Source of the DNA: Microbacterium oleivorans
GTDB lineage: Bacteria > Actinomycetota > Actinomycetes > Actinomycetales > Microbacteriaceae
NCBI RefSeq assembly: GCF_001644225.1
Contig: NZ_LSTV01000003.1
Location: 1 to 64,000, forward strand
Direction of reading: 5' to 3'
DNA: 64,000 bases
In this document: positions 32,582 through 41,104 of the stretch, in pieces
How the letters are laid out: the number at the start of each line of letters is the position of its first letter
How positions within the stretch are numbered: position 1 is the first letter of the stretch
Program-made: the position numbers and the translations under genes
Notes under the pieces: model-generated
What the model was told of the DNA's origin: nothing
Databases searched by the model: none
What the model saw: the letters and a program-made list of their open reading frames with translations, nothing else

Positions 32582-34309
32582 GTGGCAGCACGTCGTCGGG
32601 AAGGCGACGACCTTCCCGACGACCGCGACGCACGGGCGCGCTACCGCCGCATCCTCCGTTTCGCCGCGAGGGCCCTCGTGGTCACGTGGTGGTTCGAGCT
32701 GTTCCTTCCCCGGATCGGTCTCGGCTGGCTCGGCGTGCGCGGCCGTTCGGCGCGCATGCAGCGCATCGCCCGGCGCTTCCACGCGCTCGCGATCGACCTC
32801 GGCGGTCTCATGATCAAGGTCGGGCAGTTCATGTCCTCGCGCCTCGACGTGCTGCCGCCCGAGATCACCAAGGAGCTCGAAGGTCTGCAGGACGAGGTCC
32901 CCGCCGTCCCGTTCCCGCTCATCCGCGCCGAGGCCGAAGGCGAGCTCGGGGTCACCCTCGACCGCGCGTTCGCCGCCATGGAGACCGTGCCGGTGGCCGC
33001 GGCATCCCTCGGCCAGGCTCACCGCGCACGCCTGTCGCCGGAGGACGCGGCCCTCACCGGGCTGGACTCCGTCGTCGTGAAGGTGCAGCGCCCGGGCATC
33101 CAGGACATCGTCGACACCGACCTCGCGGCACTCCGCCGGGTCGGCAGGTGGCTGAGTCACGTACGGATCGTGTCGGACCGCGTCGACGCGCCGCAGCTCG
33201 TCGAAGAGTTCGCCGAGACGAGTCTCGAGGAGATCGACTACCTGCACGAGGCCGCCAACGGCGAGCGGTTCGCGGCGGACTTCGCCGGCGACCCGCGCGT
33301 CGGCGTCCCCGCCGTCGTCTGGGAGCGCACCTCGCGGCGCACCCTGACCCTCGAGGACGTCACGGCCATCAAGATCACCGACCACGAGTCGCTCCGGGCC
33401 GCCGGCATCGATCCCGCCGAGGTGGCGCAGGTGTTCGCCTCCGTCATGTTCGACCAGGTGTTCACGCACGGGTTCTTCCACGCCGACCCGCATCCGGGCA
33501 ACATCTTCGTCACGCCGATGCCGACGACGGATGCCGCGGCTCCCGCGACCCCGCCGTGGCGGCTCACGTTCATCGACTTCGGCATGATGGGCGAGGTCCC
33601 GCCGAGCCTGCGCGCCGGTCTCCGCCGCCTCATGATCGCCGTCGCCGCGCGCGACGGCGTGGCCCTCGTGCAGAGCATCCGCGATGTCGGCGTCCTGCTG
33701 CCGAGCGCCGACACGAGCGAGCTCGAGCGCGCCATGACCCAGCTGTTCGCGCGCTTCGGCGGGATGGGTTTCGCCGAGCTGCGCGAGGTCGACCCGCGGG
33801 AGTTCCGCGCGTTCGCGATCGAGTTCCAGGACGTCGTGCGGACGCTGCCGTTCCAGCTGCCGGAGAACTTCCTGCTCATCGTGCGCGCCATGTCGCTGAC
33901 CTCGGGTGTGTGCAGCGCCCTCGACCCCGCGTTCAACCTGTGGGATGCCGTCGAGCCGTACGCGTCGCGCCTCGTCCGGGAGGAGGGGCGCAACGCCGTG
34001 ACCGACGTGCTGCGGCGCGCGGTGACCTCGCTGACGACCGCTTCGCGCCTGCCGGGCCGCGTCGACGACCTGATCACCCGCGTCGAGGACCATCGCATCA
34101 CCCTGCCCGACCCGGCGCTGGAGCGTCGCGTCGCGCGGCTCGAGCAGCTCGGCCGTCGCACCCTATCGGGCATGCTGTTCGCCGGCCTTCTCGTCGGGGG
34201 CGCGGTGATCCGCCCCGATGATCCGGTGCTCGGCGGTGTCCTCATGACGGGGTCGCTCCTGCCGCTCGCGCACGCGGTGCTCGCGGGGGTCTTCGGCCGC
34301 CGCTGGTGA
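32582..34309 (+). CDS. UbiB/AarF-like atypical kinase
   Basis: A 575-residue ABC1/ADCK/UbiB protein-kinase-like family member. It has the family KxGQ motif (MIKVGQFMSSRLDVLP), the Ala-rich loop VAAASLGQAHRA that replaces the Gly-rich loop, VVVKVQRPG (ATP-binding Lys), HGFFHADPHPGNIF (catalytic loop) and FIDFGMMG (DFG-like). Two membrane helices close the C-terminus (about 520-570). Homologues support quinone synthesis or lipid homeostasis; the substrate is unknown. GTG 32582 is the likely start, 5 bases after padR, so expression follows padR. Confidence 0.9.
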   Translation: MAARRREGDDLPDDRDARARYRRILRFAARALVVTWWFELFLPRIGLGWLGVRGRSARMQRIARRFHALAIDLGGLMIKVGQFMSSRLDVLPPEITKELEGLQDEVPAVPFPLIRAEAEGELGVTLDRAFAAMETVPVAAASLGQAHRARLSPEDAALTGLDSVVVKVQRPGIQDIVDTDLAALRRVGRWLSHVRIVSDRVDAPQLVEEFAETSLEEIDYLHEAANGERFAADFAGDPRVGVPAVVWERTSRRTLTLEDVTAIKITDHESLRAAGIDPAEVAQVFASVMFDQVFTHGFFHADPHPGNIFVTPMPTTDAAAPATPPWRLTFIDFGMMGEVPPSLRAGLRRLMIAVAARDGVALVQSIRDVGVLLPSADTSELERAMTQLFARFGGMGFAELREVDPREFRAFAIEFQDVVRTLPFQLPENFLLIVRAMSLTSGVCSALDPAFNLWDAVEPYASRLVREEGRNAVTDVLRRAVTSLTTASRLPGRVDDLITRVEDHRITLPDPALERRVARLEQLGRRTLSGMLFAGLLVGGAVIRPDDPVLGGVLMTGSLLPLAHAVLAGVFGRRW

Positions 34310-34377
34310 GCGGGGCGCGGCGCCTAGGATGAGTCGGGCGCACCGGTCCGCTGGTGGCGGTGCGCGGAGGAGGCGGC

Positions 34378-34935
34378 ATGGCCGGCAATCGCAGGACCTG
34401 GGTGCTCGTCGACGGGGAGAACATCGACGCCACCCTGGGCGGATCGATCCTCGGCCGGCGTCCGCAGCCCGATGAGCGGCCGCGGTGGGACCGCATCCTC
34501 TCGTTCGTCGCGGACAGCTGGAACCAGGACGCCCGCGGGCTCTTCTTCCTGAACGCGTCCATCAACCTGCCGATGTCGTTCGTGCAGGCGCTCCTCGCCC
34601 TCGGCTACCAGCCCGTGCCGCTGTCGGGAGACCCCGACGAGAAGGTCGTCGACCTCGCCATTCAGCGCACCCTCCGCGCCCTGCAGGACCACGGCGACGA
34701 CGTCGTCCTCGTCAGTCACGACGGCGACTTCGTCGACGACCTCGGCGTCCTCGCCGACGGCTCGCGCCGCGTCGGCGTGCTCGCCTTCGAGGAGTTCCGC
34801 AACGCCGGCTTCGCCCAGATCCCCGGCATCCGCTTCTTCGACCTCGAGTACGACGCCGGAGCCTTCGACGCGCAGCTGCCGCGCGTGCGCATCATCCCCA
34901 TCGCCGAGTTCGACCCGGAGCAGTTCCTGCGCTGA
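34378..34935 (+). CDS. NYN-domain (PIN-like) putative RNase
   Basis: A 185-residue NYN/LabA-type protein. The nuclease-fold acidic residues are visible: VLVDGENIDATLG (about residues 9-21), GDPDEKVVDLAIQRTL (about 84-99), and VLVSHDGDFVDDL (about 109-121). The family includes metal-dependent RNases. Start ATG 34378 has GGAGGAGG upstream. A TAGGAT box at 34325-34330 could be the promoter. Its stop lies 6 bases from the convergent lactonase stop. Confidence 0.88.
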   Translation: MAGNRRTWVLVDGENIDATLGGSILGRRPQPDERPRWDRILSFVADSWNQDARGLFFLNASINLPMSFVQALLALGYQPVPLSGDPDEKVVDLAIQRTLRALQDHGDDVVLVSHDGDFVDDLGVLADGSRRVGVLAFEEFRNAGFAQIPGIRFFDLEYDAGAFDAQLPRVRIIPIAEFDPEQFLR

Positions 34936-34941
34936 GCGCGC

Positions 34942-35976
34942 TCAGGCGAAGCGGACCCAGTTCGCGCCGCGGCCGGTCTCGTATCGGCCCTGCAGGTGCA
35001 GGTCCGCGCCGTCGACGCGGTAGAGCGAGACGGTCGTCGAGCGCTCGCCCGCCGCGACGAGCAGCGTGCGGTCGTCGCTGACGGCGAAGCCGCGCGGCTG
35101 CTCCTCGGTCACGACGAAGCCGGTCGGTTCGGAGAGGGAGCCGTCCGCCGCGATGCGCAGGGCCGCCAGCGTGCTCGCGGTCCGCTCCGAGGCCCACACG
35201 ACGCCGTCGGTGAGGTGGATGTCGGCACCCCAGACGTAGCGGTTCTCGCGGGGGTCCTCGTCGATGACGCTGTGGCGGAGCTTCTCGGACGGGTCGTGCG
35301 CGGGCGTCGCCGACAGCAGCTCGAGCGTCCCCGCCGCCGCGTCGCGCCGGTAACGCAGGACCTCGCCGGTGAACTCCGTCAAGACGTACAGGGTCTGCTC
35401 GTCGTCGCCGAACGCGAGGTGACGCGGGCCGCTGCCGGTCGGAGCCGCGGCGACCGGCGGGTCGAGCGGGGTCAGCCCGAGGTCGTCGCCGAGCGAGAAC
35501 TGCGCGAGGAGGTCGCTCTCGAGCGAGACGAAGTAGGCGTGGCGGCCGTCGGTGCTCGCGAGCACCGAGTGCAGTCGCGGGAAGCGGACCTCGGCGGCGG
35601 GCGGGCTGACCACCCCGTACGCGTCGACGGCGCAGACGATCCCGTACCCGCCGGAGTACGCCGCGCCCAGCAGCACCGCGCCGTCCCGCGTGAGCGAGAG
35701 GTAGTTCATCGCGCCACCGGGCAGCGGCACGCGGGTCAGCGGGGTGAGGTCGCCCGTCTCGCGGTCGAGGGAGAGGGTGAGGATGCCGGCATCCGTGTTC
35801 TCGTCGTCGGCCTTGACCGACGCGTAGACGAGGCCGCGCTCGGGGTCGACGGCGAAGTTCGAGCATCCGGTGGTGCCGGTCGTGACCGACAGCCGCTCGA
35901 GCCCGCCATCCGTCACACGGAACGTGCTGATCGAGGATTCACCGGCATTGGCCACGAGGACGAGCGAAGGGGACAT
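34942..35976 (-). CDS. Lactonase-family beta-propeller protein (6-phosphogluconolactonase-like)
   Basis: A 344-residue seven-bladed beta-propeller of the YbhE/lactonase family (PF10282). Repeats of the type NFAVDPERGLVYAS, MNYLSLTRDGAVLLGA, RHLAFGDDEQTLYVLTE and GFAVSDDRTLLVAAG are spread over the length. HSVLASTDGRHAYF and GADIHLTDGVVWASER are typical. It may hydrolyse 6-phosphogluconolactone or another sugar lactone; specificity is not evident. No signal peptide. ATG 35976 has a TACGAT box 6 bases upstream (minus strand). Confidence 0.88.
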   Translation of the reverse strand: MSPSLVLVANAGESSISTFRVTDGGLERLSVTTGTTGCSNFAVDPERGLVYASVKADDENTDAGILTLSLDRETGDLTPLTRVPLPGGAMNYLSLTRDGAVLLGAAYSGGYGIVCAVDAYGVVSPPAAEVRFPRLHSVLASTDGRHAYFVSLESDLLAQFSLGDDLGLTPLDPPVAAAPTGSGPRHLAFGDDEQTLYVLTEFTGEVLRYRRDAAAGTLELLSATPAHDPSEKLRHSVIDEDPRENRYVWGADIHLTDGVVWASERTASTLAALRIAADGSLSEPTGFVVTEEQPRGFAVSDDRTLLVAAGERSTTVSLYRVDGADLHLQGRYETGRGANWVRFA

Positions 35977-35988
35977 CCTTCGATCGTA
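35977..35988 (-). promoter_or_regulatory. Predicted -10 box TACGAT of the lactonase gene
   Basis: On the minus strand TACGAT (35988-35983) is followed by CGAAGG and the ATG at 35976, giving the common 6-base spacing. Confidence 0.5.
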
Positions 35989-36025
35989 GGCCGAGGCTCC
36001 GCGCGGGCGTCCGCCGGGCCGGGAG

Positions 36026-36037
36026 TAGGGTCGAGGC
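36026..36037 (+). promoter_or_regulatory. Predicted -10 box TAGGGT before the TauE gene
   Basis: TAGGGT (36026-36031) ends 6 bases before ATG 36038, the first codon of a 9-codon frame, not before the GTG of the transporter. Transcription would therefore begin at the short frame. Confidence 0.5.
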
Positions 36038-36067
36038 ATGCGTTTCGTGTCGGACCCCGCCTCGTGA
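36038..36067 (+). CDS. Possible 9-codon leader frame before the TauE gene
   Basis: ATG 36038 opens a 9-codon frame (MRFVSDPAS) whose TGA (36065-36067) overlaps the GTG start of the transporter (GTGA). It lies at the predicted transcription start, so a ribosome starting on the leaderless end would translate it and reinitiate on the transporter gene. Confidence 0.4.
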   Translation: MRFVSDPAS

Positions 36068-36861
36068 CCACGACACCCCCCGTCGCCCGCACCCCCCGCT
36101 ACTACCTGGGCGCGCTGGGCATCGGCCTGCTCGCCGGGCTCATGTCGGGCATGTTCGGCGTGGGCGGCGGAACGGTCATCGTGCCCCTTCTGCTGACGCT
36201 GCTGGTCTTCGATCAGAAGCGCGCCGCCGGCACCTCGCTCGCCGCCATCGTGCCCACCGCCGCGGTCGGCGTCGTGTCGTATGCGGCCGTCGGGGCCGTC
36301 GCCTGGGTGCCTGCGCTGATCCTCGCCGCCGCCGCGGTCGTCGGCGCGCAGATCGGTACGTGGCTCCTCGCCCGCCTGCCCCAGAACGCGATCCGCTGGG
36401 GCTTCATCGCCTTCCTCGTCGTCGTCATCGTGATGCTCTTCATCGTCGTGCCGTCCCGCGAGGCCGAGTTGCCGCTGACGTGGCTCACGGGAACGGGCCT
36501 GGCCGTCCTCGGTGTCTTCACCGGCGTGATGGCGGGGCTGCTTGGGGTGGGCGGAGGCGTCATCGTCGTGCCCGCGCTCATGTTCCTCTTCGGCGCGAGC
36601 GACCTGGTGGCCAAGGGCACCTCGCTGCTCATGATGATCCCGACCGCGATCTCGGGCACGATCGGCAACCTCCGCCGCCACAACGTCGACCTCGTCGCCG
36701 CCGGCGTCATCGGCATCGCCGCGTGCACGACCACCGCCCTCGGCGCGTGGCTTGCGACCCTCGTCGACCCGTTCACGGCGAACGTCCTCTTCGCGGTCTA
36801 CTTGACCTTCATCGCCGTGCAGCTGTCGATCAAGGCCGTGCGGGCCCACCGCGCCCGCTGA
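36064..36861 (+). CDS. TauE/SafE-family anion transporter
   Basis: A 265-residue membrane protein with about eight helices. Two family repeats are seen: GLMSGMFGVGGGTVIVPLLL (about residues 23-42) and GVMAGLLGVGGGVIVVPALM (about 156-175). Members export sulfite, sulfonates or related organic anions; the substrate here is unknown. The GTG start at 36064 overlaps the stop of a short leader frame and lacks its own ribosome binding site. It lies 38 bases before the HadA-like gene, which has its own promoter. Confidence 0.88.
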   Translation: MTTTPPVARTPRYYLGALGIGLLAGLMSGMFGVGGGTVIVPLLLTLLVFDQKRAAGTSLAAIVPTAAVGVVSYAAVGAVAWVPALILAAAAVVGAQIGTWLLARLPQNAIRWGFIAFLVVVIVMLFIVVPSREAELPLTWLTGTGLAVLGVFTGVMAGLLGVGGGVIVVPALMFLFGASDLVAKGTSLLMMIPTAISGTIGNLRRHNVDLVAAGVIGIAACTTTALGAWLATLVDPFTANVLFAVYLTFIAVQLSIKAVRAHRAR

Positions 36862-36887
36862 ACCGGGCCGGCGCCGGACCCGGACGG

Positions 36888-36899
36888 TAGGATCGACCG
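36888..36899 (+). promoter_or_regulatory. Predicted -10 box TAGGAT of the HadA-murB operon
   Basis: TAGGAT (36888-36893) ends 6 bases before GTG 36900. It would drive the three overlapping genes that follow. Confidence 0.55.
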
Positions 36900-37346
36900 G
36901 TGCCCGTGAATCCCGAGTTGCAAGGTCGTGCCTTCCCGCCGACCGCCCCGTACCTCGTCGGCCGCGAGAAGGTGCGCGAGTTCGCCCGCGCGGTGTTCGC
37001 GACCGACCCGCAGCACGACGATCCCGAGGTCGCGCGTTCGCTCGGCTACGCCGACGTCGTCGCGCCGCCGACCTTCGCGATGGTGATCCAGGACGCCACG
37101 CTGCAGCAGCTGCTGAGCGAGCCGGACTCCGGCATCGTGCTCGAACGCGTCGTGCACGCCGAGCAGCGCTTCCGCTACACGCGGCCCATCGTCGCCGGCG
37201 ACGAGCTGACGGGACGCCTGACGGTCACCGGCATCCGCGCCTTCGGGAAGGGTGCGATGGTGACGAGTGAGGCCGAGATCACGGATGCCGCCGGTGACCA
37301 CGTCGTCACCGCGACCTCCGTCCTGCTGGTGGGAGGCGACGAATGA
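36900..37346 (+). CDS. FAS1-like dehydratase-domain protein (HadA-like)
   Basis: A 148-residue hot-dog fold protein with the FAS1-type dehydratase (MaoC N-terminal) pattern: YLVGREKVREFARAVF (about residues 18-33), DVVAPPTFAMVIQD (about 54-67), ERVVHAEQRFRYTRPIVAGD (about 82-101). In mycobacteria the HadA subunit pairs with a MaoC-type HadB to dehydrate 3-hydroxyacyl-ACP. The next gene is such a HadB-like protein and overlaps by ATGA, so the two most likely form a heterodimer. The substrate chain is unknown, as no other fatty-acid genes are nearby. Confidence 0.88.
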   Translation: MPVNPELQGRAFPPTAPYLVGREKVREFARAVFATDPQHDDPEVARSLGYADVVAPPTFAMVIQDATLQQLLSEPDSGIVLERVVHAEQRFRYTRPIVAGDELTGRLTVTGIRAFGKGAMVTSEAEITDAAGDHVVTATSVLLVGGDE

Positions 37347-37762
37347 CCGCCATGGGCCCGAACCTCGAGGTCGGCGCGGTCGTCGCCGAGCGCACCGTGC
37401 ACCTGACCCGCGCCGCGCTCGTGCGGTACGCGGGCGCCTCGGGGGACTTCAACCCGATCCACTACAACGACGCCGTCGCCGAGCGCGTGGGGCTGCCGGG
37501 CGTCCTCGCCCACGGCATGCTCACGATGGGCCTCGCCGTCGAGACGATCGTGTCGTGGCTGGGGGACTCGGGCCGCATCCTCGACTACGGCGTCCGCTTC
37601 ACGCGCCCCGTCGTCGTCGACACCGATGCGGGGGCCGACGTCTCCGTCGTCGCCAAGGTCGGCGCGATCGAGGACGACGCGGTGCGCATCGACCTGACCG
37701 TCTCGCACGACGGCACGACCGTTCTCGGCAAGGCGCAGGTGCGCGTGCGCGCGGCATCCTGA
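37343..37762 (+). CDS. MaoC-like hydratase/dehydratase (HadB-like)
   Basis: A 139-residue hot-dog hydratase. The catalytic signature YAGASGDFNPIHYNDAVAE (about residues 29-47) holds the Asp/His dyad, followed by LPGVLAHGMLTMGL (about 52-65) and VRFTRPVVVDTDAG. It is probably the catalytic partner of the HadA-like protein upstream, whose stop it overlaps. Its own stop overlaps the murB start (TGATG), so translation of the three genes is coupled. Confidence 0.9.
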   Translation: MTAMGPNLEVGAVVAERTVHLTRAALVRYAGASGDFNPIHYNDAVAERVGLPGVLAHGMLTMGLAVETIVSWLGDSGRILDYGVRFTRPVVVDTDAGADVSVVAKVGAIEDDAVRIDLTVSHDGTTVLGKAQVRVRAAS

Positions 37763-38898
37763 TGCCCGAGATCGCCCCCGTCCCGCTGACGCAGCTCACG
37801 ACGCTCCGCGTCGGGGGGATGCCGCGCCGCATGGTCGAGGTCACCACGACCGACGAGCTCGTCGCCGCCCTCCGAGACGTGTGGGACGACGGCGACCGCT
37901 GGCTCGTCGTCGGCGGCGGATCGAACCTGCTGTTCGGCGACGACGAGTTCGACGGCACCGCCGTCCTCGTGCGGACGAGCGGCATCGAGCGCCTGCCGTC
38001 GCCGCACCCCGGCCGCGTGCGGCTGAAGGTGCAGGCCGGTCACAACTGGGACGACCTCGTCGCGCAGACCGTGGCCGCAGGACTCAGCGGCATCGAAGCC
38101 ATGTCGGGGATCCCCGGCACCACCGGCGCCGCCCCCATCCAGAACGTCGGCGCCTACGGCCAGGAGATCGTCGAGACGCTCGTCGAGGTCGAGCTCATCG
38201 ACGAGGCGACCGGCGAGGTGTCGGTGGTCCCGGCATCCGATCTGGGACTCGGGCTCCGCACCTCGGTGCTGAAGAAGCACTACGGGTCGGTCCCCGAGCG
38301 CTCCGCCGTCATCCTCTCGGTCACGCTGGAGCTCACGCAGGTCGGTCACGGCGACGTCCCCGTGCGGGGTGCGCAGCTGCGGTCGGCGCTGGGCCTCGAA
38401 CCGGATGCCGCGGTCTCGCTCGCGTGGATCCGCGAGACGGTGCTCGACATCCGCTCCCGCAAGGGCATGGTGCTCGACGAGGACGACCACGACACGTGGA
38501 GTGCGGGGTCGTTCTTCCAGAACCCGATCGTCTCGGCGCAGTTCGCCGCGACGCTGCCGCCCGAGGCGCCGCGCTGGTCGATGGCGCCCGAGCCCGAGGC
38601 CGACCGGGTGATCCCGCTCGACCGGTTCGACGGGTTCATCCCGCCGCGGGCGGACGGACCTGCGCCGGTGAAGATCAGCGCCGCGTGGCTCATCGAGCAG
38701 GCGGGGATGCGCAAGGGCTTCCGCCTGCCGGGCTCGCGCGCGTCGCTGTCGACGAAGCATGCGCTCGCCCTCACGAACCGCGGACGCGCCACCGCAGAGG
38801 AGGTCGCCGCGCTGGCGCGACTCATCCAGCAGCGCGTGCAGTCCGAGTTCGGGGTGCTGCTGCAGCCCGAGCCGGTGCTCTTCGACGTCGAGCTCTGA
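37762..38898 (+). CDS. murB: UDP-N-acetylmuramate dehydrogenase
   Basis: Reduces UDP-GlcNAc-enolpyruvate to UDP-MurNAc for peptidoglycan synthesis, with FAD and NADPH. The 378 residues have TTLRVGGMPRRMVEV (about 13-27), the FAD-binding VVGGGSNLLFGDDEF (about 49-63), GIEAMSGIPGTTGAAPIQNV (about 109-128) with AYGQEI next, SAGSFFQNPIV with the catalytic Ser (about 247-257) and AAWLIEQAGMRKGFR. The tyrosine-containing insertion region suggests the E. coli-like type. Its start overlaps the HadB-like stop, an arrangement that links a wall enzyme to a fatty-acid dehydratase pair. Confidence 0.95.
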   Translation: MPEIAPVPLTQLTTLRVGGMPRRMVEVTTTDELVAALRDVWDDGDRWLVVGGGSNLLFGDDEFDGTAVLVRTSGIERLPSPHPGRVRLKVQAGHNWDDLVAQTVAAGLSGIEAMSGIPGTTGAAPIQNVGAYGQEIVETLVEVELIDEATGEVSVVPASDLGLGLRTSVLKKHYGSVPERSAVILSVTLELTQVGHGDVPVRGAQLRSALGLEPDAAVSLAWIRETVLDIRSRKGMVLDEDDHDTWSAGSFFQNPIVSAQFAATLPPEAPRWSMAPEPEADRVIPLDRFDGFIPPRADGPAPVKISAAWLIEQAGMRKGFRLPGSRASLSTKHALALTNRGRATAEEVAALARLIQQRVQSEFGVLLQPEPVLFDVEL

Positions 38899-38927
38899 CT
38901 CGGAGCTTCGACCGAAGTCCCGATCCG

Positions 38928-38954
38928 GCCGGGAACGGCGGGCCCATTCCCGGC
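38928..38954. terminator. Terminator hairpin between murB and the aminotransferase
   Basis: GCCGGGAA (38928-38935) pairs with TTCCCGGC (38947-38954) across an 11-base loop, between two convergent genes. No U-tract follows. Confidence 0.6.
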
Positions 38955-38994
38955 TGGAGTGGGACCTCGGAGATCGCCGCCCGGAGGGCGCGCG

Positions 38995-40194
38995 TCAGCC
39001 GAAGAGGCGCTGCAGGCGCTGGACGCCCTCGAGCAGCTGCTCCTCGCCGAGCGCGTACGACAGACGCAGGTAACCGGACGGGCCGAAGGCCTCGCCCGGG
39101 ACGACGGCGACCTCGGCGCGCTCGAGGATGTAGTCGGCCAGCTCGAGCGACGTGTCGATGCGCACACCGTCCCACTCGCGCCGCAGCAGTCCCGTGACAT
39201 CCGGGTAGACGTAGAACGCGCCGAGCGGGTTCGGGACCGTGACGCCGGGGATCTTCGCGAGCTCCGAGACGATCAGTCCGCGACGGCGGTCGAAGGCCTG
39301 GCGCATCTTCTCGGCCTCGTCCTGCGGGCCGGTGAGGGCGGCGAGGGCCGCGCGCTGCGCGATGTTGTTGACGTTCGAGCTGAGGTGCGACTGCAGGTTG
39401 CCGGCGACCTTGATGGCGTCGGCGGGCCCGACCATCCAGCCCACACGCCAGCCGGTCATGGCGTAGGTCTTCGCGACGCCGTTGACGAGGATCGTCTGGC
39501 CGGCGAGCTCGGGCACGGCCTCGACGATCGACACCGCGCGAGCGCCTTCGTAGACGAGGTTCTGGTAGATCTCGTCGCTGATGACCCAGATGCCGTGGGC
39601 GAGGGCCCACTCGCCGATCGCCTTCGTCTCGTCGGCGGTGTAGACGGCGCCCGTCGGGTTCGACGGCGACACGAACACGAGCGCGGTCGTCTTGTCGGTG
39701 CGGGCGGCCTCGAGCTGGTCGACGGTGACCTTGTACTCCTGGTCGGCGCCGGCGAACACCTCGACGGGAACACCGTCGGCCAGGGCGATCGCCTCGGGGT
39801 AGGTGGTCCAGTACGGCGCGGGCAGCAGGACCTCGTCGCCCGGGTTCACGACCGCCTGGAAGGCCTGGTAGACGGCCTGCTTGCCGCCGTTGGTGACGAT
39901 CACCTGCGAGGGGGCGACCTCGAGGCCCGAGTCGCGCAGCGTCTTCGCGGCGATCGCCTCACGCAGCACGGGCAGGCCGGCCGCGGGGGTGTACCGGAAG
40001 TTGGCGGGGTCGCGCAGCGCCTCGGCCGCGGCATCCACCACGAACTGCGGGGTCGCGAAGTCGGGCTCGCCGGCCGCGTACGAGACCACCGGACGACCGG
40101 CGGCCTGCAGGGCCTTGGCCTTGGCGTCGACTTTCAGGGTCGCGGACTCGGCGATGGCGGAGAGTTTGCGGGAGACGGGAGCGCGTTCGGTCAC
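38995..40194 (-). CDS. PLP-dependent aminotransferase (aspartate aminotransferase type)
   Basis: A 399-residue class I aminotransferase. Motifs are [10 protein letters not shown] near the N-terminus, [39 protein letters not shown], the PLP Lys at about 242 in [16 protein letters not shown], and the C-terminal Arg in [11 protein letters not shown] that binds the substrate carboxylate. It fits the bacterial aspartate aminotransferase subgroup Ib. The GTG start at 40194 has a TACGCT box 6 bases upstream. It is followed on the opposite side by the murB terminator and preceded by map. Confidence 0.92.
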   Translation of the reverse strand: MTERAPVSRKLSAIAESATLKVDAKAKALQAAGRPVVSYAAGEPDFATPQFVVDAAAEALRDPANFRYTPAAGLPVLREAIAAKTLRDSGLEVAPSQVIVTNGGKQAVYQAFQAVVNPGDEVLLPAPYWTTYPEAIALADGVPVEVFAGADQEYKVTVDQLEAARTDKTTALVFVSPSNPTGAVYTADETKAIGEWALAHGIWVISDEIYQNLVYEGARAVSIVEAVPELAGQTILVNGVAKTYAMTGWRVGWMVGPADAIKVAGNLQSHLSSNVNNIAQRAALAALTGPQDEAEKMRQAFDRRRGLIVSELAKIPGVTVPNPLGAFYVYPDVTGLLRREWDGVRIDTSLELADYILERAEVAVVPGEAFGPSGYLRLSYALGEEQLLEGVQRLQRLFG

Positions 40195-40206
40195 CCTCCG
40201 AGCGTA
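40195..40206 (-). promoter_or_regulatory. Predicted -10 box TACGCT of the aminotransferase gene
   Basis: On the minus strand TACGCT (40206-40201) is followed by CGGAGG and GTG 40194, the common 6-base spacing. Confidence 0.5.
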
Positions 40207-40243
40207 CCGTCGGGCGTCGCGCGGGCGAGGGGTGTGTCGGGGG

Positions 40244-41017
40244 TCAGCGCGTGGGACGCGTGAGGATCTCGTTGCCCGATTCGAGGATCGCCACCGTGTG
40301 CTCGGTGTGCGCGGTGCGGCATCCGGTCGCGCTGCGCAGCGTCCAGCCGTCCTCGTCGACCTTCAGCTCGTCGGTGTCGACCATGACCCACGGCTCGATC
40401 GCGAGCATGAGTCCGGGGCGCAGGCGGTACCCGCGGCCGGCACGGCCGATGTTCGAGACGTGCGGGTCCTGGTGCATCGTCGTGCCGATGCCGTGCCCGC
40501 CGAACTCGGTGTTCACGGGATAGCCGGCCCCGGTCAGCACGTCGCCGATCGCGGCGGAGATGTCACCGATGCGCGCGCCCGGCTGGGCGGCTTCGATGCC
40601 GGCGGCGAGGGCCTCCTCGGTCGCACGGATGAGGGCGTCGTTCTCGGCGTGCGGCGCGCCGCCCACGGTGAAGCTGATCGCGGCGTCGGCGGCGACCCCG
40701 CCCGTCTTGATCGCGAGGTCGAGCGTCAGGAGGTCGCCCGCGGCGACACGCTGGTCCCGCGGACGGCCGTGCAGCACGGCGTCGTTGACGGCGGTGCAGA
40801 TGTAGTGGCCGAAGGGTCCGCGGCCGAAGGACGGCGCGTAGTCGACGTAGCAGGACTCGGCGTCGGCGCCGAGGATCATGTCCTTCGCCCACGCGTCGAT
40901 CTCGAGCAGGTTCGTGCCCGGCTTCACGCGCTCCTTGATGCCGTGCAGGATGTCGCCGACGAGCCCGCCCGTCGTGCGGGCGCGGTCGATCTGGTCGGGG
41001 GTGAGGATCTCGATCAC
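40244..41017 (-). CDS. map: Methionine aminopeptidase, type I
   Basis: Removes the N-terminal Met from new proteins. The 257 residues show a type I M24 fold with the metal ligands in [20 protein letters not shown] (two Asp), [16 protein letters not shown] (His), [10 protein letters not shown] (Glu) and a final Glu in [10 protein letters not shown]. Metal site is complete. The GTG start at 41017 has no close promoter box; a TAGGAT sequence at 41059-41054 about 35 bases upstream may be the -10 box with a short leader. It lies upstream of the aminotransferase gene on the same strand, with its own promoter between. Confidence 0.94.
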   Translation of the reverse strand: MIEILTPDQIDRARTTGGLVGDILHGIKERVKPGTNLLEIDAWAKDMILGADAESCYVDYAPSFGRGPFGHYICTAVNDAVLHGRPRDQRVAAGDLLTLDLAIKTGGVAADAAISFTVGGAPHAENDALIRATEEALAAGIEAAQPGARIGDISAAIGDVLTGAGYPVNTEFGGHGIGTTMHQDPHVSNIGRAGRGYRLRPGLMLAIEPWVMVDTDELKVDEDGWTLRSATGCRTAHTEHTVAILESGNEILTRPTR

Positions 41018-41092
41018 GAGGCAGTCCGTTCCGGTCGTCAGGCGCGACCTCTCATCCTACGCCCGCCCGGATGGTTCCCAGCCCGGCTCCAC

Positions 41093-41104
41093 TACGGTGG
41101 ATAG
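41093..41104 (+). promoter_or_regulatory. Predicted -10 box TACGGT of the DEAD-box gene
   Basis: TACGGT (41093-41098) ends 6 bases before GTG 41105. Confidence 0.5.
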
